Position numbers and translations under genes: made by a program | Source of the DNA: Verrucomicrobiota bacterium | GTDB lineage: Bacteria > Chlamydiota > Chlamydiia > Chlamydiales > SM23-39 | Direction: 5' to 3' | Length of the DNA stretch: 64,000 nucleotides | NCBI GenBank assembly: GCA_018239895.1 | Contig: JAFEGL010000064.1 | Location: forward strand, 1-64,000 | The notes under the pieces: generated by a model | Seen by the model: only the letters and a program-made list of their open reading frames with translations | Databases searched by the model: none | What the model was told of the DNA's origin: nothing | Shown here: piece after piece, positions 8,817 through 18,134 of the stretch | Numbering within the stretch: the stretch's first letter is position 1 | Layout: the number at the start of each line of letters is the position of its first letter

Positions 8817-11297
8817 ATGAATGAATTAAATAGTCCCTCAGAAAGCCTGAAACTCACTTTCAAGGTAGAGCGCCCGGAGACGGTCCCTTTGTACAAACAC
8901 CTTTTGTCAAAGTGGGATCCTCTTTCGTCTCCAGCTGCCGACGCTCCCACTTGTGAAAAAGTGAAATTCTTCTTTTCTAAACATGGGAATCGAGCGTTAA
9001 TCGTTCTTAAAATGATCCTCGCATTCATCGCAGGAGGTTACCTTTTCTGGGGAAAACGGGACGTCGTCCAAATCAAACTACCGCCGCCAGAGAGCAGTCT
9101 CCGCCTGAAACCAACAGTTAAGCCTGCACCCATTGTTTCTGAAGAGGGGCGGAAAAAAGCAGTCGGCGATGTTAAGCAGGCGAGCGCAATTCAAAAATCG
9201 ATCCAACCCGATCCGCAACCAGCGGCTTCATCTTCCCAAGCGACGCCGAGTTCCATGCCCGTACCAAACAAGCAAGCTGCCAAAGAATTTGCTGGGAAAA
9301 TCATGGACGAGTTCGATGACAACCTCAGCAAGACGCCCATAGGCCCCGAGCTAAGATCTTTGATCGATGGCTATAGTGCGATTTTTGCCGATGCGTATGA
9401 AAAGGGACAAATTCTACATAAGCACTTGGAGCAATTTCAAAGCAGCCTAGAATCGAAAATCACCAGGTTTGTTTACGAAAAATACAAAGAAGAGTTAGTT
9501 CAAAAACTCTCTGGTTTAGAGAATCCTACCGTAGACGATTTTGTCAACGTCCTGATGGAGCTGAGAGACAAAATCGATTCATTAGCCGCTCATCAGCTGG
9601 GAATCGATCCGGAGCGGGTATTCAACGGGTTGAAGCGACTCATTCGGAAGAATGCGCCCCTTCAAGAACAGCTAGCCCAAGCAATTTTCAAGTACAGTTT
9701 CGCTCAGAGCCATTTTGAATCAAGCGCCTACATCCTCGTCGAGTTCTTCACGCAAAATGAAGTAGTCGAAGATCTAAGGAAACTGGAAACAAGCATCTTG
9801 GATTCAGCTGCAGCGGAAAAAGCCCGTATTGCAGATGAAAAGAAGAAAGAACAAATGGCAAAGGCCAGAGAGATTCGGGAACAGGCAGACATTGCTGAGC
9901 CGGCTCAGATGAAACTTGGCAATGCCGAACTTCAGGATGTTTTAGGCCGCCCCCATCTAATACATCCTAGAGCAAGTGCTCTGCTAAAGCTTATGCCTCT
10001 AGATAAGGCTCCAAATATAGAAAACAGGCTGATCAATATACGGAACAGAGGTCGAGAAATTGATCTATTTGCAAAAGAATTAGGGCTTGAAACTAACGAT
10101 TTGCTGAATAGAATAAATTCTGTTACAGCGCATTACGTATCTATTCAATCTGAAGAATATATAAAATCTAAAATTTGTGGAGAGTTGAAACCGCTTTTGC
10201 AAAAAAAGCTAGAATTAGAAGGTGAAATAAATGGTCTGAGAGATCAGTTAAATAAGTATACTGTTATAAATGATTTAGCAGTGCTTGATAAACTTGAAGG
10301 TCAATTACAAAGAATAGAAGGTGAGATACGTCGCCTCCAGAAAATACAAAATAATAAAAATCAGACCGTAAATGAGCACAAACTCAAACAAGATTTGGAT
10401 TCACTTGAGAGAAGAAAAGAAGCTGTATTAATTAAAATAGAAGAGCTGAGGAAAAAGTTAAGTGAAATCTCTGTTAAAAAGGAAGAAGATGAATTTATTA
10501 TTAAAACAAAAGAATTCCGTTTTCTTAATGATCAATTAAAAAATCTAGAAAAAGAAATAGGTGCAAGGAATGGAAAAATTGAAGAATTGGAACAGAACGT
10601 AGCTGCGAGAAGACTCGAATTACAAAAAGTTCCCGGCATCGAAGATGAGTTAGACAGTTTGTTAGAAACAGTCAAAGGGAAGATCCGATTAAATAAAACA
10701 AGAGTTGTTGAGGCTGTTCTAGCGAAGAATAGAAACGAACAACAAGATCGAGAGAGGAATGTTCAAGAGCAGCTCAAGCGGCTAGGCGACGATTCCCCCT
10801 ATTCTTTCAAGTATAAGTATCCGACTCTGGAAGAATATCTAGCTGCTCCTCCAGAATTTTTCCTAACCCTTGGCACCAGAACGGCTGAAGAAATTCTTGC
10901 AGCTAGGTTGGGAAGAGAAAATCTTCAATTCTCCGAGCCTGAGCAAAAGAGAGTCGCAATGACTCCGGCTCACGATTTAGATAAGTTTATTGTCGACAAT
11001 AAGCTGGAAAACCCCTTCCTTGAATTAAATCAAGATGCTGTTGAAGCGGGATTTGAAGGGAGATCGGCTGGCGCTATTTTGACTCTCACAAAAGAAAAAG
11101 TTCCTCCTAAAACCTTCATCATCCAAGCGACAGTCCAAGGCCAAAAGATCGTCTATGAAATTTCCGATAAGTTTGGAGTTCCCAAGGCAAGAGGGGATAA
11201 GGAGCAGCTTTTTGAGTTTCTGTACCGCGAAGTTCAGGCGTTGAACCCCGACGGCGCTGGGGTATCGATGGAACTTAGAACTTCAACTTCCCAATAA
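8817..11297 (+). CDS. Large membrane-anchored coiled-coil protein, unknown
   Basis: An 826-residue protein. One membrane segment (about 60-78) follows a polar N-terminus, and a Pro/Ser/Gln-rich stretch covers about 90-160. A helical region of about 165-380 is followed by a long coiled coil (about 445-660, rich in E/K/L heptads) and a C-terminal globular part of about 680-826. The centre, encoded at about 9990-10770, is clearly AT-richer than both ends, suggesting a mosaic or inserted module. One transmembrane anchor plus long coiled coils suits a host-interacting or inclusion/envelope protein, but no family is recognised. Its 3' end overlaps the convergent adenylate kinase gene by 15 bp. Confidence 0.75.
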   Translation: MNELNSPSESLKLTFKVERPETVPLYKHLLSKWDPLSSPAADAPTCEKVKFFFSKHGNRALIVLKMILAFIAGGYLFWGKRDVVQIKLPPPESSLRLKPTVKPAPIVSEEGRKKAVGDVKQASAIQKSIQPDPQPAASSSQATPSSMPVPNKQAAKEFAGKIMDEFDDNLSKTPIGPELRSLIDGYSAIFADAYEKGQILHKHLEQFQSSLESKITRFVYEKYKEELVQKLSGLENPTVDDFVNVLMELRDKIDSLAAHQLGIDPERVFNGLKRLIRKNAPLQEQLAQAIFKYSFAQSHFESSAYILVEFFTQNEVVEDLRKLETSILDSAAAEKARIADEKKKEQMAKAREIREQADIAEPAQMKLGNAELQDVLGRPHLIHPRASALLKLMPLDKAPNIENRLINIRNRGREIDLFAKELGLETNDLLNRINSVTAHYVSIQSEEYIKSKICGELKPLLQKKLELEGEINGLRDQLNKYTVINDLAVLDKLEGQLQRIEGEIRRLQKIQNNKNQTVNEHKLKQDLDSLERRKEAVLIKIEELRKKLSEISVKKEEDEFIIKTKEFRFLNDQLKNLEKEIGARNGKIEELEQNVAARRLELQKVPGIEDELDSLLETVKGKIRLNKTRVVEAVLAKNRNEQQDRERNVQEQLKRLGDDSPYSFKYKYPTLEEYLAAPPEFFLTLGTRTAEEILAARLGRENLQFSEPEQKRVAMTPAHDLDKFIVDNKLENPFLELNQDAVEAGFEGRSAGAILTLTKEKVPPKTFIIQATVQGQKIVYEISDKFGVPKARGDKEQLFEFLYREVQALNPDGAGVSMELRTSTSQ

Positions 11298-11906
11298 TTC
11301 TGACAGACCCACTAACACGTCTCGGAGAACTTCCAGAGGTTTTTGATCGGCATTGAACCGAGAGATGATTTTTTCGGGATAGTGCTTCAAAACCTTCATT
11401 GTGTCGCGCTGGTAGACCTCCATTCGGGTCCGGAGAACTTGGGGGTCCAGATCGTCAGTCCGCTTCTCGACGAGGGCCCTTCTCTGGATCCTCTTGATCA
11501 GCTCTTCGACTTTTCCGATTTGTAGAACGATGATCCGCTCCACCTTGATGTGGTTGAGGAGGAGGTCGGCCTGCCGGATGGTCCGGGGGATCCCGTCCAG
11601 GAGGAGGAGCTGGGAGGCGGGGAAATAGCGGTTTGTGGCGATGAGGCCGTGGACGTAGTGGCGCCAGATCTCGATCGTCACCTCATCGGGCAAAAGGAGC
11701 CCTTTTCCGGCGAAATTGTGGTAGAGCTGGCCGGCGGGGGATTCAGGGGAGAGGCCCCGGAATATGTCCCCAGAAGAGAGGTGGAAGTGGTTCCCAGCCG
11801 AGCTGAGGAACTTGCCCAGGGTCCCTTTGCCGGAGCCAGGGGGGCCGAAAATGAGGATGGAGCGGAAGGGGAGGTTATAGTCGGGCAGGATCGATTGGTC
11901 TTTCAT
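11283..11906 (-). CDS. adk: Adenylate kinase (short or divergent LID)
   Basis: About 207 residues from the chosen ATG at 11906. The P-loop GPPGSGKGT lies about 16 residues in and defines the N-terminus. An in-frame ATG at 11957 would add 17 residues without an obvious RBS, so it is less likely though not excluded. SGDIFRG, DGIPRT and a basic LID region (KRIQRRALVEKRTDD) follow the adenylate kinase pattern; the zinc-type LID cysteines are absent. It makes 2 ADP from ATP and AMP. It sits alone between island genes and is transcribed toward the 826-aa gene, overlapping its end. Confidence 0.85.
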   Translation of the reverse strand: MKDQSILPDYNLPFRSILIFGPPGSGKGTLGKFLSSAGNHFHLSSGDIFRGLSPESPAGQLYHNFAGKGLLLPDEVTIEIWRHYVHGLIATNRYFPASQLLLLDGIPRTIRQADLLLNHIKVERIIVLQIGKVEELIKRIQRRALVEKRTDDLDPQVLRTRMEVYQRDTMKVLKHYPEKIISRFNADQKPLEVLRDVLVGLSELLGS

Positions 11907-12007
11907 AGGTTCGGATTGTATAAAAAATTCTATAAACCGGCAAGGATCAAATCTCATAAATAGTTAATTATTAGAGTAATATAATTAAATGGTTTGACTC
12001 AAAACTG

Positions 12008-12036
12008 TTGATTATTAAAGATATATGTGATATAAT
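12008..12036 (+). promoter_or_regulatory. Sigma70-type promoter for the 319-aa gene
   Basis: TTGATT (12008-12013) and TATAAT (12031-12036) have an exact 17-bp spacer, 24 bp before the ATG at 12060. It is among the best promoter matches in the window. Confidence 0.75.
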
Positions 12037-12059
12037 AGTTTTAATATATTGGTGAAATT

Positions 12060-13019
12060 ATGACTCCTTCAGACGGTAAGATTAGAATCTCTGTTTCTCA
12101 AACAGAGGATTTAGTGATCACTGTGAAGAACCAGCACGGGACCCTCTTGCCCCAGCAAGCTCTTCAAAAGGCCCAAGCTGAAGCGATTAAAGCTTTGGCT
12201 ACGCGGCTTTTTCAGTCTGCACCTCCTAATGCAATCCTCAAGTATCAATTCGATACTCAAGCAGCGACTTTTACAACTGACAATCGTGATTGGAATGCGA
12301 TCCCTGATCCAGAGACTACTTCTAAAGTTCGACAAATAGCCGACCTCGCCATTCCGAAGAGGATGGTCTTTGAAGAGAAGCCCTCTTTATTTATCAATAC
12401 AGAGCCGCTCGATTACAGTTTGACTCAAGCCAAACGGCCAGCGCAAGCGGCGCCGCAGAGCAGCCTTTTAAGCTCGTACATGGCCTCTCACAAACCTGCT
12501 CCTTCCCATGACAAATCAAAGCACGCCAAACCTCGATCCGAGGAAGAAGATGACACTGCGTCTGTTGCATCTTTAGAACTTAACTATGACAGAGAAGAAA
12601 GTGATGATGAGTCTGTTATCATTCACGGATCGGCTGCATCTTCGCCAGTAAGCAGCCGCGCTGGATCGCCTGCGCCTAGCGATGAAGATGTAGATTTAGC
12701 TCAAGACTTAGAATCTGATTCTGTATTGGGTTCGATGACACCTAGAAACCATGAATCGGTACTTAAACGGACTGTAGACCAACAGTTCAATGTAGAAGCT
12801 AATCGAATATTTGATGGGATCAATACGATAGCAGATTTAAGAAAATTGAGCGAAGATCAACAAGCAGAGAAATTCCGCCGTTTATCTGCTCTTGCTGCAG
12901 GCCTTTTTATGCTTCCAGCTCATCTGGCTTCTGGAAATGAGTCGAAAAGGATATGTACCGGTTATCTCCAAAGTAAATTTGGGGATGGCATTAATCTGTA
13001 TATAAATAAATTTCTTTAA
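12060..13019 (+). CDS. Unknown soluble, acidic Ser-rich protein
   Basis: A 319-residue protein with no signal peptide or membrane helix. Residues 1-125 look folded. Residues 140-235 are low-complexity, rich in Ser, Asp and Glu (for example SEEEDDTASVASLE and a SSPVSSRAGSPAPSDEDVD segment), typical of disordered linkers and of phosphorylation-prone effectors. The C-terminal 80 residues are helical. It has its own near-consensus promoter and lies in the island of lineage-specific genes. No family is recognised; a secreted effector is only an inference. Confidence 0.65.
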   Translation: MTPSDGKIRISVSQTEDLVITVKNQHGTLLPQQALQKAQAEAIKALATRLFQSAPPNAILKYQFDTQAATFTTDNRDWNAIPDPETTSKVRQIADLAIPKRMVFEEKPSLFINTEPLDYSLTQAKRPAQAAPQSSLLSSYMASHKPAPSHDKSKHAKPRSEEEDDTASVASLELNYDREESDDESVIIHGSAASSPVSSRAGSPAPSDEDVDLAQDLESDSVLGSMTPRNHESVLKRTVDQQFNVEANRIFDGINTIADLRKLSEDQQAEKFRRLSALAAGLFMLPAHLASGNESKRICTGYLQSKFGDGINLYINKFL

Positions 13020-13055
13020 TTAATAATAATTAGTCATATTTAATAATAAATTACT

Positions 13056-13061
13056 TATAAT
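13056..13061 (+). promoter_or_regulatory. -10 box before the 437-aa gene
   Basis: TATAAT lies 27 bp before the ATG at 13089 in an AT-rich gap. No good -35 is seen at the right spacing. Confidence 0.35.
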
Positions 13062-13088
13062 ATTAGCAGGTTAATAACTGTTAATATT

Positions 13089-14402
13089 ATGGTTGCTGTA
13101 AGTACTAGCCCCTACATCCAGTTGGCGAGAGTTCAGTCAGGCTCTAAGAGCTTTGATGTGAATCGGATACACCCTGATTTCATCAGGGAGAATGTGGCTG
13201 TTTTTCAAAAATATATTTTACAGGAAGTCCTGAGGCCAGGCCAGAGCGCGACCTGCGAGGTCCACTTTGGGAAGAAAAAGCCCTACATCAAGGTGATTTC
13301 CGCCGGCGGAATTAAAAAAATTACTATAGATAACGGGCTGCTCGAAAAGCTCCGTTTGCCGGCCCAGAAAACGGCCGAATTCGCCCGCCGAATAGAAAAC
13401 CCCTCGCAAAGAGCAATTCCCCCTATTTCCGGCGAAAAAGTGAGAAAGATGAAGGACCCGCTCGACTCGAATCTGATGGGGCGGGCCATGCTCTATGTCG
13501 ACCCTCTTTCCAACGGCTTTGCGACGATAAGACAGACGTTGAGTTCTGTCTTCACAGAGGGAAAACTTGCAGACGGCCTCAACGCATCGGGATTCGTCAG
13601 CGGCGGCTTTTGGACCGGCCTTTCTATTTACGAAATGTACAATGGAAACAAAATGAGAGAAGCCTCTTTGAAAATCGGCGACCAGGAGGGGATCAATCGA
13701 GGAAAATCTCTACTTGTTTCAGGCTCGACAGGAACGGCGGCCTCTCTTCTTTATCTCGTTGGAAAAGGGTTTGAAGTTGGCGTCAGCGTAACGTGCGATG
13801 CTGCGATTGGGCTCGGAATCGCCTCTTCTACTCTCTTCTGCGTCGGCTCTTTGATTTACATGGGAAATGCAGCTTTCGGGATCCACCGCTGCAGTAGCTT
13901 TAGGAACGATTTGGATCGGTATTTGAACAACCCTGAAGTGGAAAATGAGACGGATCGATTGATCCACGCGATGAACTTTCTCAGAGAGGGTTTGATCCCC
14001 GAAAAAGAGGAGGATCTGACTCCAGAAGATGAGAAAAAGCTCCAAGTCAAAATCAATTACCTCAAAAGAAGGACATCTATGGCCTCGCTGGTCAGGATCA
14101 TCCAGTCCGATGAAATCATGGCTCAGTTGCGTAGCGGTGACGTGGCAGGGGTCGAAAAAGCCCGCGCCTTGATCGAGGCTGTGAAGGCCGATTCGGTCAA
14201 AAAGGAGAGGCTCCATAGGTACTCCTTTGTAAGCGCCCTCTTCATCTTCCTGGGGATGATCGCCAGCTCCATAGGGACCTTCGGGATCCTCCCAGCCGTC
14301 CTGTTCGCCGCGGGGGCCTTTATCATGCTCGCCCTATTTATCTTCAATTTGTATAAGTCCTACAAGGACAACAAGTTAGCTAAGTCCTTAGCAGCTCAAT
14401 AA
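13089..14402 (+). CDS. Membrane protein, paralogue of the 510-aa neighbour
   Basis: A 437-residue protein. After a soluble N-terminal part (1-130) comes a Gly/Ala/Ser-rich hydrophobic region (about 165-265), then a charged helical stretch with SLVRIIQSDEIMAQLRSGD, then a pair of membrane helices (about 380-425) and a basic tail. The next gene has the same arrangement and matching blocks (a LDSIIAGVESGDVQQV-like stretch, then two C-terminal helices), so the two arose by duplication. Paired hydrophobic hairpins are a hallmark of chlamydial inclusion-membrane proteins. No enzymatic motif is seen. Confidence 0.7.
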   Translation: MVAVSTSPYIQLARVQSGSKSFDVNRIHPDFIRENVAVFQKYILQEVLRPGQSATCEVHFGKKKPYIKVISAGGIKKITIDNGLLEKLRLPAQKTAEFARRIENPSQRAIPPISGEKVRKMKDPLDSNLMGRAMLYVDPLSNGFATIRQTLSSVFTEGKLADGLNASGFVSGGFWTGLSIYEMYNGNKMREASLKIGDQEGINRGKSLLVSGSTGTAASLLYLVGKGFEVGVSVTCDAAIGLGIASSTLFCVGSLIYMGNAAFGIHRCSSFRNDLDRYLNNPEVENETDRLIHAMNFLREGLIPEKEEDLTPEDEKKLQVKINYLKRRTSMASLVRIIQSDEIMAQLRSGDVAGVEKARALIEAVKADSVKKERLHRYSFVSALFIFLGMIASSIGTFGILPAVLFAAGAFIMLALFIFNLYKSYKDNKLAKSLAAQ

Positions 14403-14430
14403 TTAAATTAATCATTATATAACTTACTTA

Positions 14431-14459
14431 TTAAAAATAAGTGCTAATTATGGTATAAT
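14431..14459 (+). promoter_or_regulatory. Promoter candidate for the 510-aa gene
   Basis: TTAAAA (14431-14436) and TATAAT (14454-14459) are spaced by 17 bp, and the -10 box lies 27 bp before the ATG at 14487. The -35 match is weak. Confidence 0.5.
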
Positions 14460-14486
14460 ATAAGGTGCTACAACTAAGGTGTTATT

Positions 14487-16019
14487 ATGACTAGTCCTAG
14501 TCATAGAATAGATCCTTCTTCTGACAAATGGAACCTCTCTTCCGCGGCTTCTAGGGGCGCCCCCTTGACCCGAGAGCAAATGGACGAATCGGGTTTGAAG
14601 GCGAAAATCAAAGCCTTGATTGCATCGCCTCAAGTTCAAGCGCTCCTCAACGGACATAAGAAATTTACTGTCAGAGTATCCAAAGGGCACATCTATCTGC
14701 ATGTAAATGGGGAGAAACACGATCTCACCGCCCTCAATCACGCTGCAGTATCGACTCAAAACGTTGCACAAAAGCTAAGACAAAAGTACGACGACTTTCA
14801 TAGTCAAATCGACAAAGCTCAAACAGAGGCGAACAAAAAATCGCCTTTGCATAAATTCGCCCCCGTCCATACGGCGATGGGCTGGATCATCGACACATTT
14901 TCTGCTATCCGAAATCCAATTGCTGTGGGGCAAGTTGGCGCGACGCTGAATTCTACTGCGTCATTTACTGCTCCTTTGATGAAGTTCGGAATTGCCGGCA
15001 CCGCTTTGGGGACCATCTCCGGTACGATCGGAACGGGTAGAGGAATTTACCGGCTTCGAAAAGCCTGGAAGCTTCAAGACGGCGAAAGCGGCCTTGTCCA
15101 TGGAGTGACCACCGCCGCTTCAGCAAGCTACACCGCAGTGAGCGCCTCTGCAACGACTACGTATGCCGCCGCGCTTAAGGGAGCTGCGGCCACAGCTAAA
15201 GTGGCAAGTAAAGCAGCTGGTTGGGCTGGGGTTGCCTTGGGTTCTGCCGTCGCGGCCTATGGCGCCATTGGCTATAAAATGACCAGGAAGTTTGCCAACG
15301 AGCTCGATGCAAACATGAAGTCGGCAGACCCTATAAAAGAGCGTTTGGCAAAATCTCTTTACTCCTTGAGAAGCAAAATCACTCTCACTGACGAAGAATC
15401 TGCGAAGACGCCCGAAGAGAAAGAGAAGATTCTGCAGAAAAAATGGAACGCCTTTTCCAGAAGAACGAGCGACGAGTGTTTGGAAGAGCTGATGAAGAAG
15501 AACACGAGCGGCGGTCTTGAATTGGATTCGATCATCGCCGGTGTGGAGTCGGGCGATGTTCAACAAGTTGCCGAAGCGAAAAAGCTCCTTCGAAAAGTCT
15601 ACGAAGAGAACTACCGAGCTAAGGTGAAATACATCACGTTCATCATGATCGGTATTATCAGTGTAGTCGCTTTTTGCCTTGGACTTGCCTTTACAGGCGG
15701 AACCGCTAATATTCTTTTTGCAGCAGGCGCGCTCCTCTGGCTTGCCGTCGACTCTCCCCAGTTCCAAAAGTTCTTGGGCGATAGGCTCTGGAAGTGGAGA
15801 AGCGACGCTGTATTGCCTGATGCGTTGAAAACAGCCGAAGATAAGAAAAACAGCAAAAACCTGGCGGCAGCAATGGCGTTGTCTTTGACGATCTTGCTTG
15901 GCGCGGTACCCATCACTCTCGGTTTGGAAGGGAAATCGTTCTACGAGTGGCTCAAAGAGCAGTTCAATAAGACGAAAGGCTATAGCTCGGTCGAGACGCC
16001 TGCTGAGAAAAATATCTAA
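14487..16019 (+). CDS. Membrane protein, paralogue of the 437-aa neighbour
   Basis: A 510-residue protein. Residues 1-125 are soluble and similar in layout to the upstream paralogue. Residues 140-265 are an Ala/Gly/Thr-rich hydrophobic region with several potential membrane helices. A charged stretch of about 270-375 is followed by strong helices near 385-425 and 455-480. It ends 18 bp before the Xer recombinase gene. The duplicated pair, own promoter and absence of known domains fit a lineage-specific, possibly inclusion-membrane, protein family. Confidence 0.7.
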   Translation: MTSPSHRIDPSSDKWNLSSAASRGAPLTREQMDESGLKAKIKALIASPQVQALLNGHKKFTVRVSKGHIYLHVNGEKHDLTALNHAAVSTQNVAQKLRQKYDDFHSQIDKAQTEANKKSPLHKFAPVHTAMGWIIDTFSAIRNPIAVGQVGATLNSTASFTAPLMKFGIAGTALGTISGTIGTGRGIYRLRKAWKLQDGESGLVHGVTTAASASYTAVSASATTTYAAALKGAAATAKVASKAAGWAGVALGSAVAAYGAIGYKMTRKFANELDANMKSADPIKERLAKSLYSLRSKITLTDEESAKTPEEKEKILQKKWNAFSRRTSDECLEELMKKNTSGGLELDSIIAGVESGDVQQVAEAKKLLRKVYEENYRAKVKYITFIMIGIISVVAFCLGLAFTGGTANILFAAGALLWLAVDSPQFQKFLGDRLWKWRSDAVLPDALKTAEDKKNSKNLAAAMALSLTILLGAVPITLGLEGKSFYEWLKEQFNKTKGYSSVETPAEKNI

Positions 16020-16037
16020 TCTGCTATAAAAGCAGAT

Positions 16038-16907
16038 ATGCGCGACCTTCTCATCTCCGATTTTTTAGATTACATCCGCTCTGAAAAAGGGCTCTCCGCC
16101 CACACGGTCGAAGCCTATGGGCGCGACGTCCGCTCTTTTGCCCAATTCATCGAAGGGAAGAACTGGAAAGAGGTGACGCCTGAGACAATCCTCGGTTTCA
16201 TCTCTTATCTTAGCCGCCGTTCCTACGCCTCCTCCAGCGTCTGCCGGATTTTAGTCGCCGTGAAGGTTTTTTTCCGCTTCCTGAAAAAGGAGGGGGAGAT
16301 CTCGGTCGATTTGGGGCGCTATTTCGAGACTCCCAAGATTTGGCAGCTTGTCCCTGAAGTCCTCAGTTTCGAAGAGGTCGAATCTCTCCTGGCCCAGCCC
16401 AAATCGGACGATTTCATCGGCGCCCGCGATAAAGCCATTCTAGAGCTTCTCTACGCGACAGGGATGCGAGTTTCGGAGCTCTGCCAGCTCAAAATATGCG
16501 ACCTTCACGACACTTTCGTGAAGGTGAGCGGCAAAGGGAAAAAAGACCGGGTGATCCCTGTCGGTCAAAAGGCGATCGCCGCCGTCGACCACTACCTGCT
16601 CCAATTCCGAACCCGCGCTAAAGAGGAAAACGGCCCCCTTTTCATCACGCCGAAGGGAAAGCCGATCCACCGGATCGCTGTTTGGAGCCGGATCAAAGCC
16701 TACGCCGCCTCGGCGAAAATAACCAAAAACGTCTCGCCCCACACGCTGCGCCACTCGTTTGCGACCCATCTCCTCGAAAACGGCGCCGATTTACGCCTCA
16801 TCCAAGATATGCTGGGCCACGAGGACATCGGCACCACCGACCGGTACACTCACGTTTCAGGGGGGCGGATCCAGACCTCTTTCGAGTCTTTCCATCCCCG
16901 CCCTTGA
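16038..16907 (+). CDS. xerD: Tyrosine recombinase XerC/XerD
   Basis: A 289-residue site-specific recombinase. The N-terminal SAM-like DNA-binding domain (1-105) precedes a catalytic domain with the full set of residues: R144, K166 or K168, H235 (PHTLRHSF), R238, H261 (LGHEDIGTTDRY) and nucleophile Y270. Xer proteins resolve chromosome dimers at dif. Length and layout fit a housekeeping Xer rather than a phage integrase. XerD is my preference over XerC, but the two are hard to separate by eye. It starts 18 bp after the island, so linkage to mobility is possible but unproven. Confidence 0.88.
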   Translation: MRDLLISDFLDYIRSEKGLSAHTVEAYGRDVRSFAQFIEGKNWKEVTPETILGFISYLSRRSYASSSVCRILVAVKVFFRFLKKEGEISVDLGRYFETPKIWQLVPEVLSFEEVESLLAQPKSDDFIGARDKAILELLYATGMRVSELCQLKICDLHDTFVKVSGKGKKDRVIPVGQKAIAAVDHYLLQFRTRAKEENGPLFITPKGKPIHRIAVWSRIKAYAASAKITKNVSPHTLRHSFATHLLENGADLRLIQDMLGHEDIGTTDRYTHVSGGRIQTSFESFHPRP

Positions 16908-16938
16908 AAGCATCGGTAAAATCGACTAAACTGCTCCC

Positions 16939-17874
16939 ATGAAAGCTGTTTTTTTAGACACAGATAGCCTCGGGCCTAGCTGCTGCCTCGACGCACTCAA
17001 AGAGCTCCCGCTCGAATGGACCTTTTACAAAAAGACAACGCCCGCCCAATCTTCCGCCAGAGCTGCCGGCGCCACCATCATCGTTTCAAGCAAGGTTCCT
17101 ATCACCGAAGAGCTCTTAAGCCAAGCTCCCGATCTCAAACTCATCTGCGTACCTGCCACTGGCTACAACAACATCGATGTCAAGAAGGCCCACGCTCTCA
17201 ACATCTCTGTCTGCAACGTCCCTTCTTATTCCACCGCATCTGTCGCGCAGCACACTCTCTCTCTTCTGCTCGCCCTCTCCTCCAATCTTTTCCGCTACAA
17301 AGAGGCGGCCCACAAGCGGTGGCACAAGAGTCCGCTCTTCACCATTCTCGATTATCCCTTCTACAATCTTGAAGGAAAAACGCTCGGTATCGTTGGCTAC
17401 GGAGCCATCGGCAAGCGGGTCGCCGAACTCGCCGCCGCCTTCCGGATGAAGGTTCTCATCTCTGAACACAAACAGCTCGAAAATACTGTTCCATTCCAAT
17501 ATCTTCTGAAAAACTCAGACTTTATCACTCTTCATCTACCGCTCACTCCAGCGACCCGAGGCCTCATCGGCCGCGAGCAAATCGAGCAGATGAAACCGAC
17601 GGCCTGTCTGATCAACGTATCCCGCGGCGGCCTGATCCATGAGCAAGCTCTTGCCGACGCCCTCCTCGCCAATCGCCTGGCCGGCGCCGCCCTCGATGTC
17701 CTGAGCGTCGAGCCTCCAACCAAAGACCATCCGCTCCTTCACAAAAAAATCCCCAACCTCATCCTGACTCCGCACATGGCCTTCTCGAGCGTCGAATCGA
17801 TCTCGCGCCTCGTCGCAATCCTCAAAGAGAACATCGCATCTTTCCTCAGCGGCTCTCCCCAAAACCTCATTTAA
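16939..17874 (+). CDS. D-isomer 2-hydroxyacid dehydrogenase
   Basis: A 311-residue NAD(P)-dependent dehydrogenase. The nucleotide motif GYGAIG lies near 153-158. Catalytic residues follow the family order: Arg in NVSRGG (about 229), Glu in SVEPP (about 257) and His in TPHMAFSS (about 276). The family includes hydroxypyruvate/glyoxylate reductase, phosphoglycerate dehydrogenase and D-lactate dehydrogenase. No C-terminal ACT domain is present, so a SerA long form is excluded. A glycerate/glyoxylate-type substrate is likely but not proven. It starts 31 bp after xerD and ends before a large hairpin terminator. Confidence 0.88.
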   Translation: MKAVFLDTDSLGPSCCLDALKELPLEWTFYKKTTPAQSSARAAGATIIVSSKVPITEELLSQAPDLKLICVPATGYNNIDVKKAHALNISVCNVPSYSTASVAQHTLSLLLALSSNLFRYKEAAHKRWHKSPLFTILDYPFYNLEGKTLGIVGYGAIGKRVAELAAAFRMKVLISEHKQLENTVPFQYLLKNSDFITLHLPLTPATRGLIGREQIEQMKPTACLINVSRGGLIHEQALADALLANRLAGAALDVLSVEPPTKDHPLLHKKIPNLILTPHMAFSSVESISRLVAILKENIASFLSGSPQNLI

Positions 17875-17893
17875 TCTAGGGCATGGGGCTTTG

Positions 17894-18003
17894 CTCTTTC
17901 CCAGTTGTCATTGGTAAAGAGCGTCAGGGGCCGAACCGGCCGCATCGCGGCCGCTTCGGCCCCTGACGCTCTTTTTCTGCTGCTATCGCAACAGAAAAAG
18001 AGC
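17894..18003 (+). terminator. Multi-hairpin terminator after the dehydrogenase
   Basis: A first imperfect hairpin pairs GCTCTTT (17894) with AAAGAGC (17916). A strong one, GAGCGTCAGGGGCCGA... with its complement (17919-17968 approx.), is followed by CTTTTT. A third possible pairing is GCTCTTTTTCTG (17968) with CAGAAAAAGAGC (17992-18003). The repeated GCTCTTT/AAAGAGC modules can pair in alternative ways. Confidence 0.7.
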
Positions 18004-18074
18004 GGAAAAATAGGAAGCTTGGCTTAATTCAGAGATAGGTTTTTAGTTGCGCCTGGTGATGTTTATTGTTATTT

Positions 18075-18132
18075 TTTTACGACACAGGTCGTCAATTTGT
18101 GTCGCAAAAGAATGTCATAAAATGTCGCAAAA
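18075..18132. promoter_or_regulatory. Four TGTCRYAAAA sites downstream of fic
   Basis: TTTTACGACA (18075-18084), TGTCGCAAAA (18100-18109), TGTCATAAAA (18113-18122) and TGTCGCAAAA (18123-18132) end three bases before the fic stop. They are the same motif as the five sites in front of fic. On the minus strand TTGACG, 17 bp and TAACAA also resemble a weak promoter. Confidence 0.6.
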
Positions 18133-18134
18133 CA

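Noticed and set aside
16038..16907. Xer gene as an integrase of a mobile island
   Set aside because: Length, residues and lack of att sites or other mobile genes fit a housekeeping recombinase; only its position next to the unknown-gene island is suggestive.
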